DNA of 64,000 nt from Devosia indica (GCF_003056405.1 NZ_PYVZ01000018.1:39181-103180); one strand, 5' to 3'. Counted from the stretch's first letter, positions 40,513 through 51,763 are shown. Notes: a model not told the origin generated them from the sequence alone. Numbers and translations: made by a program.

Positions 40513-42168
40513 ATGGCGCGCCAGTTCATCTATCACATGCACGGAATGAGTAAGGCTTATGCCGGTGGCAAGAAGGTGCTGGATAATATCCATCTGTCCT
40601 TCTACCCCGACGCCAAGATCGGCATTCTCGGCCCCAATGGCTCGGGCAAGTCGACCCTGCTCAAGATCATGGCCGGCATCGAGACCGAGTTTTCGGGCGA
40701 AGCCTGGGCTGCCGATGGCGCCAAGGTTGGTTACCTCCCGCAGGAGCCGCAGCTTGATCCGGCGCTCAACGTGCTGGGCAATGTGATGATGGGCGTCAAG
40801 GAAAAGAAGGACATCGTCGACCGCTACAACGAGTTGATGATGAATTATTCCGACGAGACCGCCGACGAGGCGACCCAGCTTCAGGACGTCATCGACGCGC
40901 AGAATCTGTGGGATCTCGAATCCCAGGTCGAGGTTGCCATGGAGGCACTTGGCTGCCCGCCCGGCGACGCCGACGTCACCAACCTCTCGGGCGGTGAAAA
41001 GCGCCGCGTGGCGCTCTGCGCGCTGCTCCTGTCCAAGCCCGACCTGCTGCTGCTGGACGAGCCGACCAACCATCTGGACGCCGAGACCACGGCATGGCTC
41101 GAACGGCACCTGCGCGAGTTCGAGGGCGCGGTGCTGATCATCACCCACGACCGCTACTTCCTCGACAATGTCACGGGCTGGATTCTCGAACTCGATCGCG
41201 GCCGCGGCGTGCCCTATGAAGGCAATTACTCGGCCTATCTGGAGGCCAAGGCGAAGCGCTTCGCGCAGGAAAAGAGCGAGGACGCGGCCCGCGCCAAGGT
41301 GCTCGAGCGTGAGCGCGAATGGATGGGCCAGTCCCCGCAGGCGCGCCAGTCCAAGTCCAAGGCGCGTATCAAGGCCTATGACGAGCTGGTCAAGCTCAAC
41401 GAGGCCCGCACCCAGTCCCAGACCGCACAGATCATCATCCCGCCCGGCGAGCGGCTCGGGCAGAATGTCATCACGGTCGAGAACCTATCCAAGTCATTTG
41501 GCGACCGGCTGCTGATTGATGATCTTTCCTTCAAGCTGCCGCCCGGCGGCATTGTGGGCATTATCGGCCCCAATGGCGCTGGCAAGACGACCCTGTTCAA
41601 GATGCTCACCGGCCAGGAGAAGCCCGATAGCGGCACCGTCACTGTCGCCGAAAACGTGCATCTGGGTTATGTCGACCAGAGCCGCGATGCGCTCAATCCC
41701 AACAAGACGGTCTGGGAGGAAATCTCCGAAGGCGACGACATCCTGATGCTGGGCAAGCGCGAGATGAACAGCCGCGCCTATACCTCGGCCTTCAATTTCA
41801 AGGGCGGTGACCAGCAGCAGAAGGTGGGCAACCTCTCGGGCGGGCAGCGCAATCGCGTTCACCTGGCCAAGATGCTCAAGTCCGGCGCCAACGTCCTGCT
41901 GCTCGACGAACCGACCAACGATCTGGACACCGAAACCCTGGCCGCGCTCGAAGAAGCGCTTGAGGAATTCGCCGGTTGCGCCGTCATCATCAGCCACGAT
42001 CGCATGTTCCTTGATCGCCTTGCCACCCACATGCTGGCCTTTGAAGGGGACAGTCATGTCGAATGGTTCGAGGGCAATTTCCAGGACTACGAGGCCGACA
42101 AGGTCCGTCGCCTGGGCGCCGATGCCGTCAATCCACGGCGGGCAACCTACAAGCCGCTGACGCGGTAA
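40513..42168 (+). CDS. ettA: Energy-dependent translational throttle protein EttA (ABC-F)
   Basis: EttA is a ribosome-binding ABC-F ATPase that gates the first peptide bond according to ATP/ADP level. It has 551 residues and begins MARQFIYHMHGMSKAY, the typical EttA N-terminus. Two ABC cassettes are present with Walker A GPNGSGKSTLLKIMAG and GPNGAGKTTLFKMLTG, signatures LSGGEKRRVALCALLL and LSGGQRNRVHLAKML, and Walker B LLLLDEPTNHLD and LLLDEPTNDLD. The P-site linker with WMGQSPQARQSKSKARIKAY lies between. A terminator follows, so it is monocistronic. Confidence 0.96.
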   Translation: MARQFIYHMHGMSKAYAGGKKVLDNIHLSFYPDAKIGILGPNGSGKSTLLKIMAGIETEFSGEAWAADGAKVGYLPQEPQLDPALNVLGNVMMGVKEKKDIVDRYNELMMNYSDETADEATQLQDVIDAQNLWDLESQVEVAMEALGCPPGDADVTNLSGGEKRRVALCALLLSKPDLLLLDEPTNHLDAETTAWLERHLREFEGAVLIITHDRYFLDNVTGWILELDRGRGVPYEGNYSAYLEAKAKRFAQEKSEDAARAKVLEREREWMGQSPQARQSKSKARIKAYDELVKLNEARTQSQTAQIIIPPGERLGQNVITVENLSKSFGDRLLIDDLSFKLPPGGIVGIIGPNGAGKTTLFKMLTGQEKPDSGTVTVAENVHLGYVDQSRDALNPNKTVWEEISEGDDILMLGKREMNSRAYTSAFNFKGGDQQQKVGNLSGGQRNRVHLAKMLKSGANVLLLDEPTNDLDTETLAALEEALEEFAGCAVIISHDRMFLDRLATHMLAFEGDSHVEWFEGNFQDYEADKVRRLGADAVNPRRATYKPLTR

Positions 42169-42174
42169 ATCACA

Positions 42175-42208
42175 ACGGGGCGCGGCGAAAGCTGCGCTCC
42201 GTTTTCTT
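42175..42208 (+). terminator. Intrinsic terminator after ettA
   Basis: ACGGGGCGCGGC-GAAA-GCTGCGCTCCGT forms a 12-bp stem with two G-T wobbles and a GAAA tetraloop, followed by a broken T tract (TTTCTT). Confidence 0.88.
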
Positions 42209-42328
42209 GCCATCATCCCAGTGCCGGGAAGAAAATCTTCTTCACGATGGAACCAGCTGGATGCCGCCGCGTTCAATTGCCTTGATCGGGATGCAGTTCC
42301 CGGCATGCATATGGGGGATAACCGATAT

Positions 42329-43771
42329 ATGGCTGAGCTGGATTTCGCGCGCATATTCGAGGCGCTGCCCAGCCCGTTCATGATCCTGGATCGCGATCTT
42401 TGCTACGTCGCCGCCAATGCGGCTTACCAGCAGGTGGTGGGAACGCCGTTCGACCGCCTCAAGGGGCAAAACCTGTTTGCGCTGTTTCCCAATGAGGGCG
42501 AAGCCGGCAAGCGCCTGCGCCAATCCTTCGAGCGGGTGCTGGCCACAGGCGAGCCGGACACGCTGGCCTATATCAATTATCCTATCACCGAAGCCGACGG
42601 CACTGTCACCAATCGCTACTGGACTGCCGTGCATGTGCCGCTCACCGGTCCTGACGGCACCGTGCAGCATGTGATGCAGAATACGGTGGATGTCACCGAA
42701 CTGGTGCGAATGCGCGAAGCGACGACGCTGCCCTATGGCTCGATTTCGGCGGCCACGCGCCTGATCGAGCGCACGCGCGAGACCGAGGCGTCCAGCGCCG
42801 AGTTCCGCCGGCTGTTCCAGCAGGCACCGGCCTTTTTTGCCGTGCTGTCCGGCCCTAGCCATGTCTTCACCTTCACCTCCGATTCCTACATCAAGCTGAT
42901 CGGGGGGCGGAACGTGATTGGCCAGGCCATTGCGCAGGCCATGCCCGAGGTGGTCGAGCAGGGTTTTGTAGCGCTGCTCGACCGGGTTTATGCCGAAGGC
43001 CACGTGCACGCCGCCGAAAGCGCGCGCGTGATGCTGGAAAACGAACCCGGACAGCCGGCCAAGGAAACCTTCCTCGATTTTTCCTACAATCCGATCCGCG
43101 ACGGCGCGGGCAATATTACCGGCGTTTTCGTGCAGGGCATGGATCGTACCGAGGCGGTGCGGGCCGCCCGCCGGCAGCGTCTGCTGATTGATGAGTTGAA
43201 CCACCGGGTGAAAAACACCCTGGCAACCGTACAGTCCATTGCCAGCCAGACCCTGCGCAGCACCAGCGATTTCGCCCAGGCACGGCGATCGCTCGAGGCC
43301 CGGATCATGGCGCTTTCCAACGCCCATACCATGCTGAGCGATCGCCACTGGCATGATGCCGAACTCGGGCACCTGGTATGCCAGGAGTTGAGTGCTTTTG
43401 GCGACGAACAAGTCGACTATGGCGGCCCTGCGCTGGTGGTGAACGCCAAGACGACCGTGGCGCTGGCTTTGGTGCTGCACGAAATGGCGGCCAATGCGGC
43501 CCGGCACGGTGCCCTTTCGGTGCCCGAGGGCAATCTGGCTGTTCGCTGGCATCGGGACGGAGAGGGGCAGCTCGTCCTCGAATGGATAGAGCGCAATGGG
43601 CCAACACCGGCCGAGACGGTGCGGCAAGGTTTCGGCTCCCGGCTCTTGCGCATGGTCGTAACAGGCGAATTGGGTGGCGGCCTGGATTTGAACTATGATC
43701 AGAACGGACTTCGGGCGCGGTTGTCGATCCCTGCGACGGCCTATGCTGAGCAGGAGGCACGATTTGACTAG
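42329..43771 (+). CDS. PAS-PAS HWE-family sensor histidine kinase
   Basis: This 480-residue kinase has no membrane segments. Two PAS domains are visible: ALPSPFMILDRDLCYVAANA at the N-terminus and FQQAPAFFAVLSGPSHVFTF near 155. The HWE/HisKA_2 box is LLIDELNHRVKNTLATVQSI with His292. The ATPase part has LALVLHEMAANAARHGAL and QGFGSRLLRMVVTGELGG. I chose ATG 42329 (GGGGGA about 10 nt upstream); ATG 42311 or 42221 are possible. Its 3' end overlaps a receiver gene by 8 nt, its likely partner. Possible inputs are light, redox or stress; PAS alone does not decide. Confidence 0.9.
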   Translation: MAELDFARIFEALPSPFMILDRDLCYVAANAAYQQVVGTPFDRLKGQNLFALFPNEGEAGKRLRQSFERVLATGEPDTLAYINYPITEADGTVTNRYWTAVHVPLTGPDGTVQHVMQNTVDVTELVRMREATTLPYGSISAATRLIERTRETEASSAEFRRLFQQAPAFFAVLSGPSHVFTFTSDSYIKLIGGRNVIGQAIAQAMPEVVEQGFVALLDRVYAEGHVHAAESARVMLENEPGQPAKETFLDFSYNPIRDGAGNITGVFVQGMDRTEAVRAARRQRLLIDELNHRVKNTLATVQSIASQTLRSTSDFAQARRSLEARIMALSNAHTMLSDRHWHDAELGHLVCQELSAFGDEQVDYGGPALVVNAKTTVALALVLHEMAANAARHGALSVPEGNLAVRWHRDGEGQLVLEWIERNGPTPAETVRQGFGSRLLRMVVTGELGGGLDLNYDQNGLRARLSIPATAYAEQEARFD

Positions 43772-44132
43772 TGCCGGACGCCGCGTACTTGTCGTCGAGG
43801 ATGAGACGCTGGTTCTGATCAATCTCGAGGATATTCTGGAGCAACTCGGCTGGAGCATTGCGGCTCAGGCCATGCGCTTGCCCGAAGCTGAGCGGCTGGC
43901 CAGCAGTGTCGAAGCCCTCGATGTCGCTATTCTGGACGTCAATATCGGCGGCGCCAAGGTGTTCCCTGCAGCACAAATCCTGCGCGAGCGCGGGGTGCCG
44001 ATCCTGTTTGCCACCGGCTATGGACGCGACGGCCTGCCGCCGGAATGGCAGGATCATGCCGTCATCGCCAAGCCCTATAGCCAGGCCGATATTGAACGGG
44101 CGCTGGATCGTCTGCTCGGGGCAGACGTCTAA
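43764..44132 (+). CDS. Single-domain response regulator (receiver only)
   Basis: This 122-residue receiver domain has no output domain. Acidic pocket VVEDETLVLINLED, phosphoacceptor Asp in VAILDVNIGGAKVFPAA, Thr in ILFATGYGRDGLP and Lys in AVIAKPYSQADIERAL are all present. The start TTG 43764 has AGGAGG 6 nt upstream. It overlaps the end of the HWE kinase gene, so it should be phosphorylated by that kinase and act through another protein or as a phosphate sink. Confidence 0.9.
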   Translation: MTSAGRRVLVVEDETLVLINLEDILEQLGWSIAAQAMRLPEAERLASSVEALDVAILDVNIGGAKVFPAAQILRERGVPILFATGYGRDGLPPEWQDHAVIAKPYSQADIERALDRLLGADV

Positions 44133-44161
44133 CTTGCCGGCCGGCCTTTACCAATCCTCCA

Positions 44162-44189
44162 TTGACATGTGAAAAGCGTTGGGTTTGTT
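44162..44189 (+). promoter_or_regulatory. Possible promoter upstream of the small secreted protein gene
   Basis: TTGACA at 44162-44167 is a perfect -35 box. TTTGTT at 44184-44189, 16 bp on, is only a weak -10 box. It would start a transcript for the 44257-45434 gene pair. Prediction only. Confidence 0.3.
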
Positions 44190-44256
44190 GGGCTTTCTGC
44201 AATAGAGTGCCCTGAATGGAGCCAAGCTCCTTGCAGATCGGTTCTTGGGGGACTGT

Positions 44257-44595
44257 ATGAAGAATTTGGTGACGGGGGCGGTGCTGCTGGTCAGCCTTGC
44301 CCTCGCCGTTCCGGCACTTGCTGCGCCGGGGCAATGCTCAATCACGGGCCTGGATCCTTTTGATTGCGACGTGACTGTCGATGGCGGTGGCATTACCTTT
44401 GCCCTGCCGAGTGGAGAAACTTTCGTGTTTGCGCATGAAGCCGATGGCGAGGGCCTGGGCTATCTCATTGCCGCTGAACCACAACCGGGCCGTTACCCCG
44501 AGGAACTGGGCCGGTTTGTGCCCGTCGAGGGCGAGCCAGGCTGCTGGCTGGGCGACAAGGACGGCACGAAATTCTGCGCGGCCCTGGAGCAATGA
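44257..44595 (+). CDS. Small secreted protein, unknown function
   Basis: I do not recognise the family. The 112-residue product has a signal peptide (MKNLVTGAVLLVSLALAVPA, cleaved after ALA). A compact mature domain contains four Cys (QCSITG, PFDCDVTV, PGCWLGD, KFCAALEQ) that could form two disulfides. ATG 44257 has GGGGGA close upstream. The stop overlaps the start of the alpha/beta hydrolase gene (ATGA), so the two are translated together. Confidence 0.75.
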   Translation: MKNLVTGAVLLVSLALAVPALAAPGQCSITGLDPFDCDVTVDGGGITFALPSGETFVFAHEADGEGLGYLIAAEPQPGRYPEELGRFVPVEGEPGCWLGDKDGTKFCAALEQ

Positions 44596-45434
44596 GCACC
44601 GAGCCTTTCACTCTGGAGATCGGCGGCGCTACGCTGAGCGGTCTCGAACAGGGGGAGGGGCTTCCGGTCGTGTTCCTCCATGCCGGTGTCTGCGACAAGC
44701 GCATGTGGCTCGACCAGATGGACGCGGTCGCCGCCAGGGGTTGGCACGCCATTGCCTATGACCGGCGCGGTTATGGCGAAACCACCAGTGAAGACGAGCC
44801 GTTCAGCCATCTCGAAGATCTTGAGGCCCTGCTCGAGGAAATGGATATCCATGCCGCCATTCTGGTGGGATGTTCCATGGGTGGCGGGCTGGCCGTCGAT
44901 TTTGCACTCGCCTATCCCGGGCGCGTGATCGGGCTGGTGTTGATAGGCACGTCGATCAACGGTGCCCCCTGGAGTGCCACAGCGGAAGAAAGCGCCATCG
45001 AAATGGCCGAGGAAGACGCTTGGGAACGCGGCGACATTGATCTGCTCAATCGCGTTCAGGCCCATGAATGGCTCGATGGGCCACGCAGCCAGAATGGCCG
45101 AGTTGGTGGCGCCGTACGCGAGCTGTTCCTGGATATGAACGCTATTGTGCTCAGCAAGCCGGAGCTGACCCAGGAAGAGGTTTCGCCGGACGCCTGGAGC
45201 CGGATGGAGACCGTGGCGGCGCCCACCCTGCTGATTGTCGGGGATGAGGATTTTACCGCCTTGGTCGAGCGGCACGAGACCCTGTCAGAGACCATGCCCA
45301 ACGCCATCGGCGTGGTATTGGAAGGAGCGGCGCACATTCCCAGCATTGAGAAGCCGGGGCTGGTCAATTCGGTGCTGCTACAGTTTCTCGATGCCTTTTC
45401 GGGCGAGGAAAGCGACGACGAAACAGACGACTAG
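44592..45434 (+). CDS. Alpha/beta hydrolase
   Basis: This is a 280-residue alpha/beta-hydrolase fold enzyme. Oxyanion region VVFLHAGVCDKRMW, nucleophile elbow GCSMGG with Ser95, acid Asp in LLIVGDEDFTALVE and His in EGAAHIPSIEKPG form a complete triad. Substrate is unknown; the family includes esterases, lactonases and C-C hydrolases. It has no signal peptide. The C-terminal tail is acidic (GEESDDETDD). It is co-translated with the upstream secreted protein. Confidence 0.9.
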   Translation: MSTEPFTLEIGGATLSGLEQGEGLPVVFLHAGVCDKRMWLDQMDAVAARGWHAIAYDRRGYGETTSEDEPFSHLEDLEALLEEMDIHAAILVGCSMGGGLAVDFALAYPGRVIGLVLIGTSINGAPWSATAEESAIEMAEEDAWERGDIDLLNRVQAHEWLDGPRSQNGRVGGAVRELFLDMNAIVLSKPELTQEEVSPDAWSRMETVAAPTLLIVGDEDFTALVERHETLSETMPNAIGVVLEGAAHIPSIEKPGLVNSVLLQFLDAFSGEESDDETDD

Positions 45435-45460
45435 CGGCGCGATGCAAGAGATCGCGCCGC
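45434..45460 (+). terminator. Hairpin at the end of the hydrolase gene
   Basis: GCGGCGCGAT (45434-45443) pairs perfectly with ATCGCGCCGC (45451-45460) across a 7-nt loop, starting at the last base of the stop codon. No real T tract follows (CTGGCTTTGG), so termination may be weak. Confidence 0.5.
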
Positions 45461-45474
45461 CTGGCTTTGGTTCT

Positions 45475-45542
45475 GATTCAAGTGCCTCAGAGATTGAATC
45501 TGCGCCCTGACAATCTGATTCAACTCTTGTCGAGACTGATTC
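45475..45542. other. Cluster of four GANTC (CcrM methylation) sites
   Basis: GATTC at 45475, GAATC at 45496, GATTC at 45517 and GATTC at 45538 fall within 68 bp, spaced a regular 21 bp apart. GANTC is the CcrM methyltransferase target in alphaproteobacteria. The gap lies between two convergent genes, so a promoter role is not obvious. Confidence 0.7.
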
Positions 45543-45593
45543 CGGAAAGCGCGGTAAGGCTCTGTAATTCGTTAAAGAAGTTACGCTCGCCGC

Positions 45594-46043
45594 CTAGACG
45601 GCGATGATGCCGTCCAGATGCTTGTCCAATTGTGGCGTGGGGACATTGGTCAAATCCTTGTCGAGCTCGGCCACAACGGTTTTCTTGACATGATCGGACA
45701 GCGCCTTGCGCAGATTGCCCAGTGCAATTGGCGCGGCGGCGATGATCAATCGGTCATAGGCTCCGGCCTTGGCCTTGTCTTCCATGACATGGGCGACCGA
45801 GCGCACGAATTCGGCCTCGCGATGATCTGCGGGGTCTGTCTTGGGCTCCATCGCACTGCGACCAGGTCCGACCGAAGAGAAGCTGCGGCCAGGTCGATCA
45901 GCGTTGATATCCTGAGTCTGGAGCGGCCGAATGGACCAATCAAGACCTTTGACGGTGGTGAGTCCCTTACCGGGACCCAGGTGCTCCACCACGCGGGCCT
46001 GTGTTCCATCGGCGATCAGGATCCAGGTCACTGTCTTTTTCAT
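45594..46043 (-). CDS. Host-attachment-family protein
   Basis: This 149-residue cytosolic protein begins MKKTVTWILIADGTQARVVE, the hallmark of the family annotated as host attachment protein (from plant-attachment studies in Agrobacterium). The core resembles release-factor-like (eRF1 domain 2/3) folds: LIADGTQARV, RPGRSFSSVGPGRSAMEPKT and DRLIIAAAPIALGNLRKALS. The molecular role is not established. ATG 46043 has GAGGAG upstream. It is divergent from rarD and convergent with the hydrolase. Confidence 0.87.
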   Translation of the reverse strand: MKKTVTWILIADGTQARVVEHLGPGKGLTTVKGLDWSIRPLQTQDINADRPGRSFSSVGPGRSAMEPKTDPADHREAEFVRSVAHVMEDKAKAGAYDRLIIAAAPIALGNLRKALSDHVKKTVVAELDKDLTNVPTPQLDKHLDGIIAV

Positions 46044-46240
46044 CTGCTGCTCCTCGTATAGGGACGGGTCCGAAGCGCGCGAGCATTGCCGGCGCTTCTC
46101 AAGGCCAACGTCCGACACCGGCAAAGGTTGGAACTTCGCCATCACCTTTGCAAGGGTTGCCGATCACAAACTCTGATTGGCCATGGCGCCTTCGGGTTGG
46201 TACAGGAACGGGCACCCGCATCGTGGTGCGGAGTCCCGCC

Positions 46241-47185
46241 ATGACCCTTCCAGAACAAGCGCCCGAGCTGGCTGCAGAGACCGTCACGCAGCGGCAGGCC
46301 GATGCCGCCGAGACGCGAAAAGGCGTTGTTGCCGCTCTGTCCGCCTATCTGCTTTGGGGTTTTCTGCCGATCCTGTTTCACCTTCTCGACCAGGCCGGCT
46401 CGGTGCTGATTGTCGCCGAGCGGACCTTGTGGTCGCTGGTCCTACTGGCGATTGTTCTCGCCGTTACCGCGGGTTTTGCGGAAATCCGGTCGGTCCTGAT
46501 GGATTTCCGGCGCATGCGGGTGATCGCTGTGTCGGCGCTGCTGCTGGTGTGCAACTGGCTGCTTTATGTCTGGGCGGTGGAAACCGGGCAGGTGCTCGAG
46601 GCCAGCTTCGGCTATTTCATCAATCCGCTGGTCAGCGTGGCCATCGGCATGGTTTTCCTGGGCGAGCGGCAGAACCGCATGCAGACCATCGCCATTGCCA
46701 TTGCCATCGTGGCCATCCTGATCCAGGCCGCCGGCATCGGGCGCGTGCCGCTGATTGCCCTGGGCCTGGCCTTCTCGTTCGGCTTTTATGGTTTCATTCG
46801 CAAGACCGCACAAACCGGCCCGGCGACGGGGCTGTTCGCTGAAACTCTCGTGGTTGCGCCACTCGCCATGGGCTATGTCATCTTCGACATCGTCCGCAAT
46901 GGTGTGGGTGTTCACGCTGATCCCACCCTGATGCTGTTGTTGATCGCCACCGGCCCGGCAACGGCTGTGCCGCTCTTGCTGTTTGCTTATGGCGTCCGGC
47001 GGCTGCGGCTGACCACCATTGGCATGTTCCAGTACCTGGCGCCCTCGATCCAGTTTCTGTTGGCGATCCTGATGTTCGGCGAGGAGCTCAATGCGCTGCG
47101 CCTGCTGAGCTTTGCGTTGATCTGGGTGTCGCTGATCGTGTTTTCCTGGGACAGCTATAGCCAGCGCCGTCGCATGACTGCCTAG
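46241..47185 (+). CDS. rarD: EamA-family transporter RarD
   Basis: This 314-residue inner-membrane protein has about ten helices. RarD-type landmarks are KGVVAALSAYLLWGFLPILF at the start, NWLLYVWAVETGQVLEASFG, YFINPLVSVAIGMVFLGER and QYLAPSIQFLLAILMFGEEL. RarD belongs to the drug/metabolite transporter superfamily; the name comes from chloramphenicol-related observations and the natural substrate is uncertain. Its stop overlaps the convergent oxyR stop by 4 nt. Confidence 0.92.
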   Translation: MTLPEQAPELAAETVTQRQADAAETRKGVVAALSAYLLWGFLPILFHLLDQAGSVLIVAERTLWSLVLLAIVLAVTAGFAEIRSVLMDFRRMRVIAVSALLLVCNWLLYVWAVETGQVLEASFGYFINPLVSVAIGMVFLGERQNRMQTIAIAIAIVAILIQAAGIGRVPLIALGLAFSFGFYGFIRKTAQTGPATGLFAETLVVAPLAMGYVIFDIVRNGVGVHADPTLMLLLIATGPATAVPLLLFAYGVRRLRLTTIGMFQYLAPSIQFLLAILMFGEELNALRLLSFALIWVSLIVFSWDSYSQRRRMTA

Positions 47186-48084
47186 CCTGCCGGTTCGCCG
47201 CGCATGCTGCGGATCACATCGGCGATCTGCTGGAAGGTCGCAGCAAAGGGCGTCGCCTCGCGCCAGACCAGCCGCAATTGCCGGCCTGCTGCCGGGTCGT
47301 TCAGCGGATGCACGGCGATGCGCGGATCGCTGGCTTCCTTGCGCAGGGCAATCTGGGGCAGCAGGGTCACGCCCTGACCATTGGCGACGAATTCCACGAT
47401 GGTCGACAGCGACGTTGCGGCAAAGGTCTTGGCACCGCGCTCGGTGTCCAGCCGGCAGGCCGAGATTGTCTGATCGCGAAAACAGTGGCCTTCATCAAGC
47501 AGCAAGATGCGCTCCGGGGGCAGGGCGGCCAGACTGACCGGAAGCTTCGTCGTTTCGCCGCTGGGCGTTGCCAGCACGAAATTGTCCTCGAACAGCGGTG
47601 CGTCCACGAGGCGCGGCCCGGCCCCGCCCGGTTCGGTGGCAATCAGGGCAATATCCAGGCTTCCATCACGCAAGCTATCGAGCAGGGCCTCGGTGCGGCT
47701 TTCGCTGATGGTGAATTTGAGCCCGGGCAGATCGCGGGTGAGGGCGGGAAAGATTTCCGGCAGCAGGTAGGGCGCGACGGTCGGGATCAGGCCGAAGCGC
47801 AGGGCACGGGCAGGCTTGCCGGTGCGGCCAATGGCGAAGGCCTCGAGCGCTTCGGCGCTTTTGAGGGTTTCGCGGGCCATGGTGACGAATTCCCGCCCAA
47901 ACGGGGTGGGGCGCACCCCCGCCTTGAGCCGGTCGAACAGGGGTGTGCCGCAAAGACTTTCAAGCGTCAGAATTTGCTGAGACAATGCCGGTTGGGTGAC
48001 CGATGACGCCTCGGCGGCGCGGCCGAAGTGACCGGCCTCGGCGACAGCGACCGCATAGCGCATCTGTTTCAGGGTGATCGTCAC
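47182..48084 (-). CDS. oxyR: Hydrogen-peroxide sensing LysR regulator OxyR
   Basis: This is a 300-residue LysR protein with N-terminal HTH (FGRAAEASSVTQPALSQQIL). The redox loop GHCFRDQTISAC supplies Cys201 and Cys210, spaced like Cys199 and Cys208 of E. coli OxyR, which form the activating disulfide. Divergent placement from katG, 97 bp apart, matches the classical OxyR target. A dyad suited to LysR binding lies in the gap. Confidence 0.93.
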   Translation of the reverse strand: MTITLKQMRYAVAVAEAGHFGRAAEASSVTQPALSQQILTLESLCGTPLFDRLKAGVRPTPFGREFVTMARETLKSAEALEAFAIGRTGKPARALRFGLIPTVAPYLLPEIFPALTRDLPGLKFTISESRTEALLDSLRDGSLDIALIATEPGGAGPRLVDAPLFEDNFVLATPSGETTKLPVSLAALPPERILLLDEGHCFRDQTISACRLDTERGAKTFAATSLSTIVEFVANGQGVTLLPQIALRKEASDPRIAVHPLNDPAAGRQLRLVWREATPFAATFQQIADVIRSMRGEPAG

Positions 48085-48093
48085 AATTAGTTT

Positions 48094-48111
48094 TTCCTAT
48101 TGGATTAGGAA
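48094..48111. promoter_or_regulatory. Candidate OxyR binding dyad in the oxyR-katG gap
   Basis: TTCCTA-TTGGAT-TAGGAA is an exact inverted repeat with a 6-bp spacer. Further similar half-sites (ATTAG, CCTAAT) flank it on both sides, giving an extended array like the four-half-site OxyR sites. Binding by OxyR is inferred from position. Confidence 0.55.
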
Positions 48112-48130
48112 GAATTATCGATTGGCCTAA

Positions 48131-50368
<2,238 letters not shown>

Positions 50369-50392
50369 ATCCGTTCAGGGTCAGTCCTGCCG

Positions 50393-50423
50393 GCCCCGGG
50401 GAGGTTTTCCCCGGGGCTTTTTT
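50393..50423 (+). terminator. Intrinsic terminator after katG
   Basis: GCCCCGGGG (50393-50401) pairs perfectly with CCCCGGGGC (50409-50417), followed by six T. Confidence 0.95.
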
Positions 50424-50574
50424 GTCTCGCGCATCGCGCAAAAGGTCAGGTGCACAAGGGCAAAGCGGCAATTGCATAGAATTTGAATCAAATCCGATCT
50501 CCCGCCTTCAGCCCCCACAAGCATGTCGGCGTCAGTCTGACCCGAACCAAGCGGCAGAAGCCGGGAGATCGACC

Positions 50575-51699
50575 ATGACAGAGCTCGATGAAAGCCACCG
50601 TGCGTTCGCGAATTTCCGCGTTCTCAATGGCGACGACAATCAGATGGAACGCGAGCAACTGTTCCGCACCACGGCGCAGCTTTTCAGCTACGTTTCGGAC
50701 CGTTGCGACGACGACCAGGTTGCCCAATATGATGAGGTGCTGTGCCAGCTCGCCGAGCTGGTAGAGGTCGAGGCACGGGTCCATGTGGCCAAGCTGCTGG
50801 CCCCGCTCGAGAGGGCGCCCGGCACGGTCATCGTCAAGCTGGCCAATGACGTCATCGAGGTGGCCCGGCCGCTGCTCGAATTTTCCAACGTGCTCAGCGA
50901 CGACGATCTGATCGACATCATCACCAGGCAGACCGAAGACCATCGGGTGGCCATTGCCGGCCGGTCCATGCTCACCGAGCGGGTCGGCGATGCGCTGGTA
51001 GACCATGGCGAGACGGCCTCGGTGGTGCGGCTGGTGCGCAATCCCAAGGCCGAGTTCGACCGCGCGACGCTGGAAAAGCTGGTCAAGCGCGCCACCGAAG
51101 ACGCCGAGATCGCCTCCGATCTGCGCGGCCGCAGCGATATCGACTGGAAGTCGCTGCGCGGCGAAATCGACCAGGTCGCCGGCAAGGTGCTGCAGACCCT
51201 GGGCAATCTCGACCGCCAGGTCGATCCGGTCGCCGCCGGCAAGATCAACACTGTCGTCTACAACCGCATCCGCAACCGCGCCGGCTTCAACGCGCAGGAG
51301 TGGAAGGTGGCCTATAACCAGGTCAAGGGCCTGGCCGACCGCAAGCAGCTCGACGACCGTGCCCTGGCGCGTTTCGCCCGCTTCGGTTACGGCCACCACG
51401 CCGCCGCCGCCATGGCGGTCATGCTGCAGGTGGCCCCGGAAATCGTCGTCAAATGGCTGGCCGGGCAGGACTATGTCGCTGTCATCGTGGCCCTGCGCGC
51501 CACCGGCATGGCACCCGACCTGTTCGAGGCCATCGTCGCCACGCTCCCCTGGCGCGACCTGCCCAGCGACGCTGACAAGAAAATGGTTCTCTCCCGCTTC
51601 GACGCCCTCGACCGGGACGATGCCAAGCACATTTTCGAACTCTGGCGCGCCCATTCCTTCCGTAAACGCGCCATGGGCGAAGACCGCCAGACGGCCTAG
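50575..51699 (+). CDS. DUF2336 protein
   Basis: This 374-residue all-helical cytoplasmic protein matches the DUF2336 family of alphaproteobacteria, HEAT-like repeat proteins of unknown function. Landmarks are EARVHVAKLLAPLERAPGTV, VARPLLEFSNVLSDDDLIDI and HRVAIAGRSMLTERVGDALV. ATG 50575 has GGGAG 7 nt upstream. A terminator upstream (after katG) and another downstream make it a single-gene unit. Confidence 0.88.
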   Translation: MTELDESHRAFANFRVLNGDDNQMEREQLFRTTAQLFSYVSDRCDDDQVAQYDEVLCQLAELVEVEARVHVAKLLAPLERAPGTVIVKLANDVIEVARPLLEFSNVLSDDDLIDIITRQTEDHRVAIAGRSMLTERVGDALVDHGETASVVRLVRNPKAEFDRATLEKLVKRATEDAEIASDLRGRSDIDWKSLRGEIDQVAGKVLQTLGNLDRQVDPVAAGKINTVVYNRIRNRAGFNAQEWKVAYNQVKGLADRKQLDDRALARFARFGYGHHAAAAMAVMLQVAPEIVVKWLAGQDYVAVIVALRATGMAPDLFEAIVATLPWRDLPSDADKKMVLSRFDALDRDDAKHIFELWRAHSFRKRAMGEDRQTA

Positions 51700-51729
51700 G
51701 GCAGGGCGGCTCACAGAACCAGAATTACG

Positions 51730-51763
51730 ACACCCTCGGGAGTTTTCCGAGGGTGTATTGTTG
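51730..51763 (+). terminator. Intrinsic terminator after the DUF2336 gene
   Basis: ACACCCTCGG (51730-51739) pairs perfectly with CCGAGGGTGT (51747-51756), followed by ATTGTTG. The T tract is imperfect but the stem is strong. Confidence 0.8.
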
